Below, piece after piece: positions 25,960 through 34,624 of a stretch of DNA of 64,000 nucleotides (position 1 is the first letter of the stretch; each line of letters begins with the position of its first letter). Origin of the DNA: Pseudomonas frederiksbergensis (GTDB lineage Bacteria > Pseudomonadota > Gammaproteobacteria > Pseudomonadales > Pseudomonadaceae); assembly GCF_003732705.1 (NCBI RefSeq), contig NZ_MOBR01000027.1, positions 1 to 64,000 of the forward strand, in the 5' to 3' direction. The notes beneath the pieces were generated by a model. It was given only the letters and a program-made list of their open reading frames with translations, was not told the origin of the DNA and ran no database searches. Made by a program: the position numbers and the translations under genes.

Positions 25960-27023
25960 GTCCGGAATTCTGGCGCGGCAAGCGGGTTCTGCTGACTGGC
26001 CATACCGGTTTCAAAGGCAGTTGGTTGACGCTGTGGCTGCAAAGCCTGGGGGCCGAAGTCAGTGGGTTTGCCCTGGATCCGTCCACCGACCCGAGCCTGT
26101 TTGAACTGGCGCGGGTGCACGAAGGCATCAACGATCAGCGCGGCGACTTGCGTGACCTCGGTGCGCTGCTGGAGCTGATCGCCGAGACTCAACCGGAAAT
26201 CGTCCTGCACCTGGCGGCCCAGCCATTGGTGCGTGAAGGCTATCGCGATCCGTTGGGCACTTACTCCAGCAACGTCATGGGCACCCTCAACCTGCTCGAA
26301 GCGATTCGTCAGGTGGGCGGTGTGCGTGCCTGCGTACTCGTGACCACCGACAAGGTCTACGCCAACAAGGAATGGCTGTGGCCATACCGCGAGGACGAAG
26401 CCCTCGGCGGCCACGATCCTTACAGCAGCAGCAAGGCTTGCTGCGAATTGCTGGCGCAGTCCTACGCTGCGTCGTTCTTCCCGGCGGACAAGCATGCCGA
26501 GCACGGTCTGGCCCTGGCCACGGCCCGCGCCGGTAACGTGCTGGGCGGCGGCGATTTTGCCCCGGAGCGTTTGATCCCTGACGTGCTCAAGGCCTGGTCG
26601 GCGGACGAGCCCGTCACCTTGCGCTACCCGCAAGCCGTGCGCCCCTGGCAGCACGCGCTGGAGCCATTGGCTGGTTACCTGCAACTGGCCGCCGGCCTCT
26701 ACGAGCAAGGCCCGGAATACGCCGGTGCGTGGAACTTCGGTCCGAGCGAAGCGGACATGTGCAGCGTCGGTGAAGTGGTCGAACTGCTCGCCAGTCGCTG
26801 GCCGCAAGCCCGTGGCCTGCGCATCGAACCGAGTGATTTGCATGAGGCTGGCCTGTTGCGTCTGGACAGCAGCCGCGCCCGTCAATTGCTCGGCTGGCAG
26901 CCGCGCTGGTCGTTGCAACAGTGCCTGACCCAGACCCTCGACTGGCACCTGGCGTGGCAAAACGGCGACGACATGCGCGCCATTACCCTGGGTCAATTGA
27001 ACCTGTACCGAGGCGCGCTGTGA
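25941..27023 (+). CDS. rfbG: CDP-glucose 4,6-dehydratase
   Basis: A 360-aa extended SDR enzyme converting CDP-glucose to CDP-4-dehydro-6-deoxyglucose. The NAD-binding motif is TGHTGFKGSWL, the catalytic Tyr-Lys pair lies in DPYSSSKACCELL, and ARAGNVLGGGDFAPERLIPD and RPWQHALEPLAGYL are typical of this family. The ATG at 25941 has GGGGAGG just upstream and overlaps rfbF by 19 bases. The next gene starts at the stop codon (GTGA). Confidence 0.95.
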   Translation: METMGLSPEFWRGKRVLLTGHTGFKGSWLTLWLQSLGAEVSGFALDPSTDPSLFELARVHEGINDQRGDLRDLGALLELIAETQPEIVLHLAAQPLVREGYRDPLGTYSSNVMGTLNLLEAIRQVGGVRACVLVTTDKVYANKEWLWPYREDEALGGHDPYSSSKACCELLAQSYAASFFPADKHAEHGLALATARAGNVLGGGDFAPERLIPDVLKAWSADEPVTLRYPQAVRPWQHALEPLAGYLQLAAGLYEQGPEYAGAWNFGPSEADMCSVGEVVELLASRWPQARGLRIEPSDLHEAGLLRLDSSRARQLLGWQPRWSLQQCLTQTLDWHLAWQNGDDMRAITLGQLNLYRGAL

Positions 27024-27580
27024 GCGAATTTCTAGTGAAAGCGTTGCCGCTGGGCGGCTTGTTCAGCGTGCAGCACAAACGTTTCGAAGACGATCGCGGG
27101 CACTTCGCACGGCTGTTTTGTGAAGGCAGCCTGAGCGCTTTCGGCCAGGCGTTTCATATCCGCCAGATCAACCATTCCTGCACCCGCGCGCGGGGCAGTG
27201 TGCGCGGCTTGCATTACCAGAATGCCAACGCGCCGGAAGCCAAATTGATCACCTGCCTGCGCGGTGAAGTCTGGGACGTGGCGGTGGATCTGCGCCCCGA
27301 CTCCGAGACCTTCCTGCACTGGCACGCCGAACACCTGCGCGCCGGTGACGGGCGCAGCCTGTTGATCCCGGCCGGGTTCGCCCACGGTTTCCAGACCCTC
27401 ACCGATGACGCCGAGTTGCTGTACCTGCACAGTGCCGACTACGCGCCGGCCCACGAGGGCGGTGTGTCGGTGAACGATCCACGGCTGGCGATCGCCTGGC
27501 CGTTGCCTGTCAATAATCTGTCAGCCCGGGACGCCAGCCATCCCGTGCTCGATGAACACTTCGCCGGAGTGCGTCTATGA
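27020..27580 (+). CDS. RmlC-like sugar 3,5-epimerase family protein
   Basis: A 186-aa cupin-fold protein of the dTDP-4-dehydrorhamnose 3,5-epimerase family: SVRGLHYQN with the catalytic His, then GEVWDVAVDLRPDSETF and IPAGFAHGFQTLTDDAELLYL. No dTDP-glucose genes (rmlA, rmlB, rmlD) are in the window; the neighbours are rfbF and rfbG, so a CDP-4-keto-6-deoxyhexose is the likely substrate, with 3- or 3,5-epimerisation undecided. The GTG start overlaps the rfbG stop. Confidence 0.88.
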   Translation: MSEFLVKALPLGGLFSVQHKRFEDDRGHFARLFCEGSLSAFGQAFHIRQINHSCTRARGSVRGLHYQNANAPEAKLITCLRGEVWDVAVDLRPDSETFLHWHAEHLRAGDGRSLLIPAGFAHGFQTLTDDAELLYLHSADYAPAHEGGVSVNDPRLAIAWPLPVNNLSARDASHPVLDEHFAGVRL

Positions 27581-28803
27581 ACTGCCGTGGTTGCGCTGCG
27601 CCGCTGGCCTTGCCGCTGATCGACCTCGGCACTTCGCCGCCATCCAACGCCTATGTGCGCGCCGATCAACTCGAGCAGGCCGAGCAGTGGGTGCCGTTGA
27701 AAGTGGCGGTGTGTCAGCAGTGCTGGCTGGTGCAGACCGAGGATTACACTAGCGCCGACAGCCTGTTCGACGCCGAGTATGCGTATTTCAGTTCGTTCTC
27801 CAGCACCTGGCTGGCCCATGCCGAGCGCTATGTGGCCGAGATGGTCGAGCGCTTTGGTTTGAGCGCCGACAGCCGCGTGGTGGAAATCGCCGCCAATGAC
27901 GGTTACCTGTTGCAGTACGTCGCCGGGCGCGGCATCCCATGCCTGGGCGTCGAGCCGACCCGCAGCACCGCGCAAGCAGCGCGGGACAAAGGCCTGGAGA
28001 TTCGTGAGCTGTTCTTCGGTCGCGACACCGCGTCGCAACTGGTCGCTAATGGCTGGTCCGCCGACCTGATGGCCGCCAATAACGTGCTGGCCCACGTCCC
28101 GGACATCAATGATTTTCTCGGCGGTTTTGCGACCCTGCTCAAACCGACGGGCGTGGCGACGTTCGAGTTTCCGCAACTGCTGACGCTGATGGCCGGCCAG
28201 CAGTTCGACACGTTGTATCACGAGCACTATTCCTACCTGTCCCTGACCGCCGTGCAAACCCTGTGCGCGCGCAATGGCCTGGAAGTGTTCGACGTCAGCC
28301 AGTTGTCGACCCATGGCGGTTCGCTGCGGGTCTTCGTGCAGCGCCTCGATGGCGAACGCCGTGACGTGCAACCGGCGGTGCAGCAACAGTTGCAAGCCGA
28401 ACTGACGGCGGGCGTGAAAACCCCCGCGTACTACGCGACCCTGGCGCCGGCCGCCGAACGCATCAAGCACGAACTGCTGCGCTTCCTGTTGCAGGCCAAG
28501 GCCGACGGCAAGCGCGTGGTCGGTTACGGCGCGGCAGCCAAGGGCAACACGTTGCTCAACTATGCCGGGGTCAAACCGGATCTGCTGGCCTGGGTCGCCG
28601 ATGCCAACCCGCACAAGCAGGGCAAGTACCTGCCGGGCAGCCGTATTCCGATTGTCTCGCCGGCGCAGATCGACCTCGAAAAACCCGATTACGTGCTGGT
28701 CCTGCCCTGGAACCTGCTGCATGAAGTCAGTCAGCAACTGGCTCAAGTGCGTGAGTGGGATGGCCGTTTCGTGATCGCCGTGCCCGAGTTGACCGTCCTG
28801 TGA
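27577..28803 (+). CDS. Sugar C-methyltransferase, SAM-dependent
   Basis: A 408-aa protein with the three-part layout of nucleotide-sugar C-methyltransferases such as TylC3/EvaC. There is an N-terminal zinc-binding segment (CRGCAAPL ... CQQCW), a SAM-binding Rossmann domain (VVEIAANDGYLLQYV, residues about 105-120; YHEHYSYLS with likely catalytic Tyr/His/Glu) and a C-terminal Rossmann-like domain (VVGYGAAAKGNTLLNY). These enzymes methylate C3 of 4-keto sugars, which fits the CDP-4-keto-6-deoxyhexose made upstream. ATGA overlap with the epimerase gene. Confidence 0.88.
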   Translation: MNCRGCAAPLALPLIDLGTSPPSNAYVRADQLEQAEQWVPLKVAVCQQCWLVQTEDYTSADSLFDAEYAYFSSFSSTWLAHAERYVAEMVERFGLSADSRVVEIAANDGYLLQYVAGRGIPCLGVEPTRSTAQAARDKGLEIRELFFGRDTASQLVANGWSADLMAANNVLAHVPDINDFLGGFATLLKPTGVATFEFPQLLTLMAGQQFDTLYHEHYSYLSLTAVQTLCARNGLEVFDVSQLSTHGGSLRVFVQRLDGERRDVQPAVQQQLQAELTAGVKTPAYYATLAPAAERIKHELLRFLLQAKADGKRVVGYGAAAKGNTLLNYAGVKPDLLAWVADANPHKQGKYLPGSRIPIVSPAQIDLEKPDYVLVLPWNLLHEVSQQLAQVREWDGRFVIAVPELTVL

Positions 28804-29657
28804 AGGTGCTGGTCACCGGCGCTACCGGGTTCGTCGGCCGGCATCTGGTCGCGGCGTTGCTCGCCTGTGGCTGCGACGTCCGCGCGGTGGCGCGCAATGC
28901 CGAGACCGCTGCGGGTTTGCCGTGGATCAATGACGTGGAATTCATCGCAGCGGATATTCACGCTGCCGATCTGGACATTGGCGCGCTGATCGAGGGCGTC
29001 GATGCCCTGGCGCATCTGGCCTGGCCCGGTTTGCCGAACTATCAGGCGCTGTTCCATTTCGAGCACAACTTGATGGCCGACTATCGGTTCATCAAAAGTG
29101 CGGTCGAGGCCGGCGTGGCGCAAGTGCTGGTCACTGGCACCTGTTTCGAATACGGGATGCAGAGCGGACCGCTCACCGAGCAGACCGCGCCGCAGCCGAG
29201 CAATCCTTACGGCTTGGCCAAGAATACCCTGCGCCTGTTTCTGGAAAATTTGCAGCGGGTTCAGCCGTTCACCTTGCAGTGGGCGCGGCTGTTCTATCTG
29301 CACGGCGAAGGCCAGAACCCCAGCAGTTTGCTGGCGGCGCTGGACCGGGCGATCGATGCCGGGGACAACACGTTCAATATGTCGGCCGGTGAACAATTGC
29401 GCGATTACCTGGCCATCGACGTCGCTGCCGGTTACCTGGCGGCGATCCTGCAACAGCGGGATTTCAACGGGCTGGTCAATTGTTCCAGCGGCCAGCCGAT
29501 ATCGGTCAGGACATTGGTGGAACAGCGATTGCGCGAACGCGGCGCGTCCATCGGTTTAAACCTCGGCCACTATCCATACCCGACCCACGAACCGATGGCG
29601 TTCTGGGGCGTGGCGGACCGTTTGCAACAGCTGTTGGGAGGCAATCATGAAGCATGA
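28800..29657 (+). CDS. NAD(P)-dependent SDR reductase/epimerase
   Basis: A 285-aa extended SDR protein: nucleotide-binding TGATGFVGRHL at residues 7-17 and the catalytic pair in NPYGLAKNTL (YxxxK). Probable role: reduction of the 4-keto group of the C-methylated CDP-sugar, by analogy with 4-ketoreductases next to such methyltransferases; a 4-epimerase is possible. The GTG start overlaps the upstream stop (GTGA); the methyltransferase downstream starts 11 bases before its end. Confidence 0.85.
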   Translation: MKVLVTGATGFVGRHLVAALLACGCDVRAVARNAETAAGLPWINDVEFIAADIHAADLDIGALIEGVDALAHLAWPGLPNYQALFHFEHNLMADYRFIKSAVEAGVAQVLVTGTCFEYGMQSGPLTEQTAPQPSNPYGLAKNTLRLFLENLQRVQPFTLQWARLFYLHGEGQNPSSLLAALDRAIDAGDNTFNMSAGEQLRDYLAIDVAAGYLAAILQQRDFNGLVNCSSGQPISVRTLVEQRLRERGASIGLNLGHYPYPTHEPMAFWGVADRLQQLLGGNHEA

Positions 29658-30717
29658 GTTGTATCGGGTCGCTGACCTGCCGGTGTTGCAGAATCGCACC
29701 TTCGCCGACCCGGAGTCGGCTCGGGCCTCTGCTAGCGCCGACATGGTTTTGGTGCAGGACGAACAGAGCGGGTTGATCTACAACGACGCCTTCGATGCCG
29801 ACAAGCTCAGCTACGACGCCGACTACCAGAACGAACAGGCCCATTCCGGCCAGTTCCAGCAGCACCTGAGCGACGTGGAAGGGATCATTGCCCGTCACTT
29901 CAAGGGCCAGGAACTGATCGAAGTCGGCTGCGGTAAAGGTTACTTCCTGGAACTCCTGAAAGGCCTCGGCTATGCCATCACCGGCATCGACCCGGCCTAC
30001 GAAGGCACGAATGCCGACGTGATCAAGGCGCCGTTCACTCGCGGCCTCGGTCTGGCGGCAGACGCTATCGTGCTGCGCCATGTGCTGGAACACATTCAGG
30101 ACCCGGTGAACTTCCTCGCGCAAATGGCCGAGGCCAATCAGGGCGGGCAGATCTACATCGAAGTGCCGTGCTTCGACTGGATTCTGGAGCACCGCGCCTG
30201 GTTCGACCTGTTCTACGAACACGTCAACTATTTCCGCCTCGATGACCTGCGCCGGATGTTCGGCACTGTGCACGAGGCCGGTCACCTGTTCGGTGGCCAA
30301 TACCTGTACATCGTCGCCGACCTGTCGACTTTGCGCCTGGCCCCGGAACAACCGGTACCGCGCCTGGACCTGCCCGACAACTTCACCCGCAGCCTTGAGC
30401 GTGCGGTGCAAATCATCCAGGCCAATGCGCAACAAGGTTCGGCGATCTGGGGCGCGTCGTCCAAAGGCGTGATTTATTCGCTGTTCCTGCAACGGGCCGG
30501 GGTGGCGGTGGATCGCGTGGTGGATATCAACCCGGCCAAACAGGGCCGTTATCTGCCCCTGAGCGGTGTGCGGGTGTCTTCGCCCCAAGAGGCCATGGAC
30601 GCGTTGCCCGAAGGCGCCAACCTGTTTGTGATGAACTCCAACTACCTCGAAGAAATCAAGCGGATGACCGGTGGACGCTACGTCTATCACGCCGTAGACA
30701 GCGCTTCGTTCCAGTGA
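29647..30717 (+). CDS. Class I SAM-dependent methyltransferase
   Basis: A 356-aa protein with a SAM-binding domain (LIEVGCGKGYFLELL at about 95-109, then ADAIVLRHVLEHIQDPVNFL) and a C-terminal segment resembling sugar C-methyltransferases (GSAIWGASSKGVIYSLFLQRAGV, VVDINPAKQGRYLP). It lacks the N-terminal Cys pairs of the 408-aa protein. It may add a second methyl group, on C, O or N, to the same sugar. Part of the overlapping run rfbF to 31472. Confidence 0.85.
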   Translation: MKHELYRVADLPVLQNRTFADPESARASASADMVLVQDEQSGLIYNDAFDADKLSYDADYQNEQAHSGQFQQHLSDVEGIIARHFKGQELIEVGCGKGYFLELLKGLGYAITGIDPAYEGTNADVIKAPFTRGLGLAADAIVLRHVLEHIQDPVNFLAQMAEANQGGQIYIEVPCFDWILEHRAWFDLFYEHVNYFRLDDLRRMFGTVHEAGHLFGGQYLYIVADLSTLRLAPEQPVPRLDLPDNFTRSLERAVQIIQANAQQGSAIWGASSKGVIYSLFLQRAGVAVDRVVDINPAKQGRYLPLSGVRVSSPQEAMDALPEGANLFVMNSNYLEEIKRMTGGRYVYHAVDSASFQ

Positions 30718-31472
30718 CTATTGAGACTTATAAAATGACCGACAACACCATCAATAAAGCCTTCGAAGCCGAGTGCCAGGCAGAAATCGCACGTCAGGGC
30801 GATGACCAGAAACTGACCGGCCTGGCCCGGGATTTCTTCAACGAATCGGCCAAGCACAAGTACAGCTACCACTTCTCGTGGATGGGCCGTCCGATCATCC
30901 AGTTGCCGCAAGACATGATGGCGATGCAAGAAATCATCTGGAACGTCAAACCGGACCTGGTGATTGAATGCGGCATCGCCCACGGCGGCTCGATCATCTA
31001 CTACGCGTCCCTGCTGGAGCTGCAAGGCCATGGCGAAGTTTTGGGTATCGACCTGGACATCCGCCCGCACAACCGCGAAGCCATCGAAAGCCACCCGATG
31101 AGCAAGCGCATCAAGATGATCGAAGGTTCGAGCATCGACCCGGCGATCGCCGCTCAGGTCCGCGCGGCGGCCGAGGGCAAGAAAGTCATCCTGGTGCTCG
31201 ATTCCAACCACACCCACGATCACGTGCTGGAAGAGCTGCGCCTCTACGCACCACTGGTTTCCGTCGACAGCTACTGCGTGGTGATGGACACCGTGGTGGA
31301 AGACATGCCGGCCGACTTCTTCCCGGACCGTCCATGGGGCCCGGGCGATAACCCGAAAACCGCCGTGTGGAAATACCTCGAAGAGAACACGGATTTCGAG
31401 ATCGACCAGCAGATGCAAAACAAGCTGCTGCTCACCGTTGCACCGGACGGCTACCTGCGTCGCGTTCGTTAA
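30714..31472 (+). CDS. CmcI / cephalosporin-hydroxylase-like protein
   Basis: A 252-aa protein of the CmcI family: SAM-type fold motif LVIECGIAHGGSIIYYASLLE and VILVLDSNHTHDHVLEELRLYAPLVSVDSYCVVMDT. Family members turn up in sugar and antibiotic clusters as methyltransferases or hydroxylases; despite the family name, many look like SAM-dependent methyltransferases. The probable substrate is the CDP-sugar or the finished glycan. The GTG at 30714 overlaps the upstream stop; an ATG at 30735 is the alternative, and neither has a strong ribosome site. Confidence 0.82.
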   Translation: MTIETYKMTDNTINKAFEAECQAEIARQGDDQKLTGLARDFFNESAKHKYSYHFSWMGRPIIQLPQDMMAMQEIIWNVKPDLVIECGIAHGGSIIYYASLLELQGHGEVLGIDLDIRPHNREAIESHPMSKRIKMIEGSSIDPAIAAQVRAAAEGKKVILVLDSNHTHDHVLEELRLYAPLVSVDSYCVVMDTVVEDMPADFFPDRPWGPGDNPKTAVWKYLEENTDFEIDQQMQNKLLLTVAPDGYLRRVR

Positions 31473-31526
31473 TTTCGGCACATCATTAAGCGTTAACCAG
31501 GCGTTTCGCCGGTCGTGGGAGAGGTT

Positions 31527-34445
31527 ATGCAAGGTAAGTCGGTTTCTGAGCACATGTTGCCGTTGAATGAGCTGCTGACGGTGGTGTTGATTTCCCACAA
31601 CCGTCCGGCTTTTTTGCGCAGGGCGATGAAGTATTACGGCGACTTGCCTTGCAAAGTGCTGGTGCTCGATTCCGCCACCGAGCATTTCCAGGGCGAGCTT
31701 CCCGACGTCGAATACCAGCACGTGCCGCAGTTTGCCTACAGTGGTTTTCAGGCCAAGATCGCCTATGGCGTAGAGCAAGTGACCACCCCGTACATGGTGC
31801 TGGCCGCCGACGATGACTTCATCGTGCATGAGGCGCTGGCCGAGTCGGTGGACTTCCTGGAAGCCAACGGCGACTACGGGATGTGCCACGGCTATTGCCT
31901 GATGTACCTGACCCTCGCCGGCAGCGTGAGCTACTACCGTCGCGACAAGAAGGTGTGCGAGGACTACTCGTCCGAGCGGCCCCAGGATCGCGTGGTCGAA
32001 TACATGCGCCAGTACTTGCCGCCGTTCTACGCGGTGACTCGCACCTCGCTGATGAAATCCTGGTACGCGCTGTTGCCGCCGGGCACCAGTTTCCAATGGC
32101 AGGAAATCGGCCACGTTTACTACATGCTGGCCTGCGCCAAGGCGCGAATCCTGCCGACGGCCTACGTGGTGCGTGAGATCAACTATGGCAACTCCGAGCA
32201 CAACACCGAGGTGTATCACTCGCTGACCTACTCCGACAGCAAGTCGGTGGCTGAACGTGAGGCGTTTGCCGGATTCCTCGTCACGTTGCCAACCGGGATC
32301 AAGGACCTTGATCCAGTGCAGGGCAAAGCGTTCGTCATGGAAAGTTTCGATGCCATGATCGACAGTCTGCAAACCGGCCGGGCCCTGACGGCGGAGCTGA
32401 TTTTCGGCTCCATCTGGAACAATGACCTGAAGGAGCCCAAGCGTCGCTTCGGGCCACAGCAGTACGTCGAGATGCCGTTCTACAACCAGGCCTTTTTCGA
32501 TCAGTTGACCGGATTCGAATTCCTGCTCCACGCGCTGCCGGCCGGTCGTATGCAGCTCGAAGAGCTGGAGGGCATATGGGCTCGCCAGGAACACCTGCTG
32601 GCCCCGCGCAACAACGACACACCGGAAAGCGTAGTCGACCGTTTGTGGCAAGCCTATGACGCCAACGCGTTCAACCGTACGGTGAACAAGCGCCTGGCCG
32701 CGCAACTGGAACTGCTGGGCGAAGACGAAGACGCGCAATCGATGCGTGACTGGATCGAGCGTATTGAAGTGGTGTCGGCCGACGATCATCGCCCGACGTT
32801 CGACAAGATGCTCTCGGGTCGCTTGCTCAAGTGGCTGGCACCCCGTCAGCCTGACGCCGAACATGTAGAGTCGATTGCCCGGCACCTGGCGGCCAATGAC
32901 GGCGGTCCGCAATTCGGCATCTTCCTGCTGGACCTGGACAACAACGTCGACAAATTGCAGGTCACCCTCGACAGCTTGCTCGAAGGCCACAGCAAGGCGT
33001 TCAAGGTCGTAGTGTTCACCACCGGCGAAGCTCCGGCGGCGACCACCGCGCAAAACACCCTGCACTTTGTCCGGGTCACCCAGAGCAACTTTGTCGACAA
33101 GCTGAACCTGAGCGCCCGTCAGTCGCCGTGCGACTGGCTGCTGCTGGCCGAGGCCGGCGATGAGTTCACCACCGCTGGTTTGTTGCGCGCCAGCCTGGAG
33201 CTGACAGGCGTCGCCGACGTGCGCGCTGTGGCCACCGATGAAATCCAGCGGACCGAAAACGGCGCGCTGGTGGATGTATTCCGTCCGGGCTTCAACCTTG
33301 ACCTGCTGCAAAGCGTGCCGGCCCTGATGGCGCGGCACTGGCTGATTCGTCGCGATGTCTTGATCGAAGTCGGTGGCTACCAGCCTGATTTCAGCAAGGC
33401 CCTGGAATTCGACCTGTTGCTGCGCATCATCGAGGAAGGTGGCCTGAACGGCTTGGCTCACCTCGACGAGCCGCTACTGATCGCCCGGGTACCGGTGCTG
33501 GAAGAAAATGCCCACGAGCGCCTGGCGTTGTTGCGTCACCTGGGCAACCGTGGCTACAAGGCCAAAATCACCTCGGCGACGCCGGGCATCTACCAGATCG
33601 ATTACCGCCATACTGAACGTCCGCTGGTGTCGGTCATCATTCCGGCCGGGGACGACCTGGCGCTGCTGCAACAGTGCCTGCAAGGCGTGCTGCTGCGCAC
33701 CCGCTACACCCGCTACGAAGTGCTGATCGCGGTCAACCCGAACCAGTCGGCCGAGGTCAATGACTGGCTCGGTGCTTACCAGCATGCCAAGGTGCGCGTG
33801 CTGTGCGCTGATCATCCATTGAGCGACGTCGCGCTGTACAACGCGGCGAGTCAGGAAGCAAAAGGGGAATACCTGTTGCTGCTGGCGGTCGACGGTGAGG
33901 TGGTCAATCCGAACTGGATCGAGTCGCTGCTCAACCATGCCCAACGTCCTGAAGTGGGGATCGTCGGCGCCAAATTGGTGGATCGCGAAGGCAAGGTCAC
34001 ACAGGCCGGTTTGATTCTGGGCATGAATGGCGGCGTCGGCTCTGCGTTTGTCGGCGAGCGCTATGACGCCAGCAACAGCTATATGCAGCGCCTGGTGCTG
34101 GAGCAGAACTATTCGGCGGTGTCGAAGGCGTGCCTGATGGTGCGCAAAGAACTGTTCGACGCCTTGGGCGGTCTGGACGACGCGACATTTGCCGACGGCT
34201 TGAGCGACGTCGATCTGTGCCTCAAGGCCGGCCAGGCCGGTTACCTCACGGTGTGGACGCCGTTGGTTCAGGTCATTCATCCGGGTGTGGTGCAACAGGG
34301 GCAGCAGGTACTCGACGCCCTGCGTGACAAATGGTCCGCCGCGTTTGCCCAGGACCAGGCCTACAACGCCAATCTGGCGCTGACCGGCAAGGGTTTTGCC
34401 CTGGGTGAAAGCGCGCCGATCAACTGGGCGCAGTTGCTCGCATAA
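31527..34445 (+). CDS. Large multidomain glycosyltransferase, probably for flagellin
   Basis: A 972-aa protein. The N-terminal domain (about 1-320) is of the TIGR00180 type: LTVVLISHNRPAFLRRAMKYY, LAADDDFIV as metal site. A middle segment (about 455-650) is a degenerate GT2 domain, and the C-terminal GT2 domain (about 690-950, LVSVIIPAGDDLALLQQCLQGVL) resembles regions 2-3 of the 1196-aa transferase, sharing LLNHAQRPEVG(V/I)VGAKL and CLMVRK. The ATG at 31527 is chosen for GGGAGAGG (31517-31524). It probably adds sugars to flagellin glycan; donor unknown. Confidence 0.85.
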   Translation: MQGKSVSEHMLPLNELLTVVLISHNRPAFLRRAMKYYGDLPCKVLVLDSATEHFQGELPDVEYQHVPQFAYSGFQAKIAYGVEQVTTPYMVLAADDDFIVHEALAESVDFLEANGDYGMCHGYCLMYLTLAGSVSYYRRDKKVCEDYSSERPQDRVVEYMRQYLPPFYAVTRTSLMKSWYALLPPGTSFQWQEIGHVYYMLACAKARILPTAYVVREINYGNSEHNTEVYHSLTYSDSKSVAEREAFAGFLVTLPTGIKDLDPVQGKAFVMESFDAMIDSLQTGRALTAELIFGSIWNNDLKEPKRRFGPQQYVEMPFYNQAFFDQLTGFEFLLHALPAGRMQLEELEGIWARQEHLLAPRNNDTPESVVDRLWQAYDANAFNRTVNKRLAAQLELLGEDEDAQSMRDWIERIEVVSADDHRPTFDKMLSGRLLKWLAPRQPDAEHVESIARHLAANDGGPQFGIFLLDLDNNVDKLQVTLDSLLEGHSKAFKVVVFTTGEAPAATTAQNTLHFVRVTQSNFVDKLNLSARQSPCDWLLLAEAGDEFTTAGLLRASLELTGVADVRAVATDEIQRTENGALVDVFRPGFNLDLLQSVPALMARHWLIRRDVLIEVGGYQPDFSKALEFDLLLRIIEEGGLNGLAHLDEPLLIARVPVLEENAHERLALLRHLGNRGYKAKITSATPGIYQIDYRHTERPLVSVIIPAGDDLALLQQCLQGVLLRTRYTRYEVLIAVNPNQSAEVNDWLGAYQHAKVRVLCADHPLSDVALYNAASQEAKGEYLLLLAVDGEVVNPNWIESLLNHAQRPEVGIVGAKLVDREGKVTQAGLILGMNGGVGSAFVGERYDASNSYMQRLVLEQNYSAVSKACLMVRKELFDALGGLDDATFADGLSDVDLCLKAGQAGYLTVWTPLVQVIHPGVVQQGQQVLDALRDKWSAAFAQDQAYNANLALTGKGFALGESAPINWAQLLA

Positions 34446-34475
34446 ACCTGGCTGACAGGCATAAGGACTCAAGGC

Positions 34476-34538
34476 ATGGTCAACGGTAAATCGATTTTCA
34501 TCTCCGGCGGCACCGGTCTCATCGAGCTCGCGCAGTGA
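34476..34538 (+). pseudogene. pseB: pseB remnant (UDP-GlcNAc 4,6-dehydratase/5-epimerase), 5' stub only
   Basis: A 20-codon ORF, MVNGKSIFISGGTGLIELAQ and stop, with a weak AAGG site. The first 14 residues match the N-terminus of PseB (NGKSIFISGGTGSFG..., the start of the Rossmann fold). After GGTG the sequence breaks off; the roughly 320 residues with the catalytic site are gone. It stands just before pseC, where pseB is found in intact pse clusters, so an internal deletion is the simplest reading. The stub's TGA overlaps a GTG in the pseC frame. Confidence 0.7.
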
Positions 34539-34624
34539 GGGATGCCGCGAGCGTTCGACGCACTTTGCATGTGCTGCCTCCTGTCGCCCAGCCGGACAGC
34601 AAGCCTGTCTGCCTGACCGCGGGC

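Noticed and set aside
30687..33461. 924-codon open frame on the minus strand
   Set aside because: Shadow of the CmcI-like and 972-aa transferase genes; low-complexity, His/Gln/Arg/Val-rich translation with no motif.
34535..34624. 30-codon N-terminal extension of pseC from a GTG overlapping the pseB stub stop
   Set aside because: PseC proteins begin at MIPYGRQSL, which is at 34625; the extension has no homologous look and is probably deletion debris.
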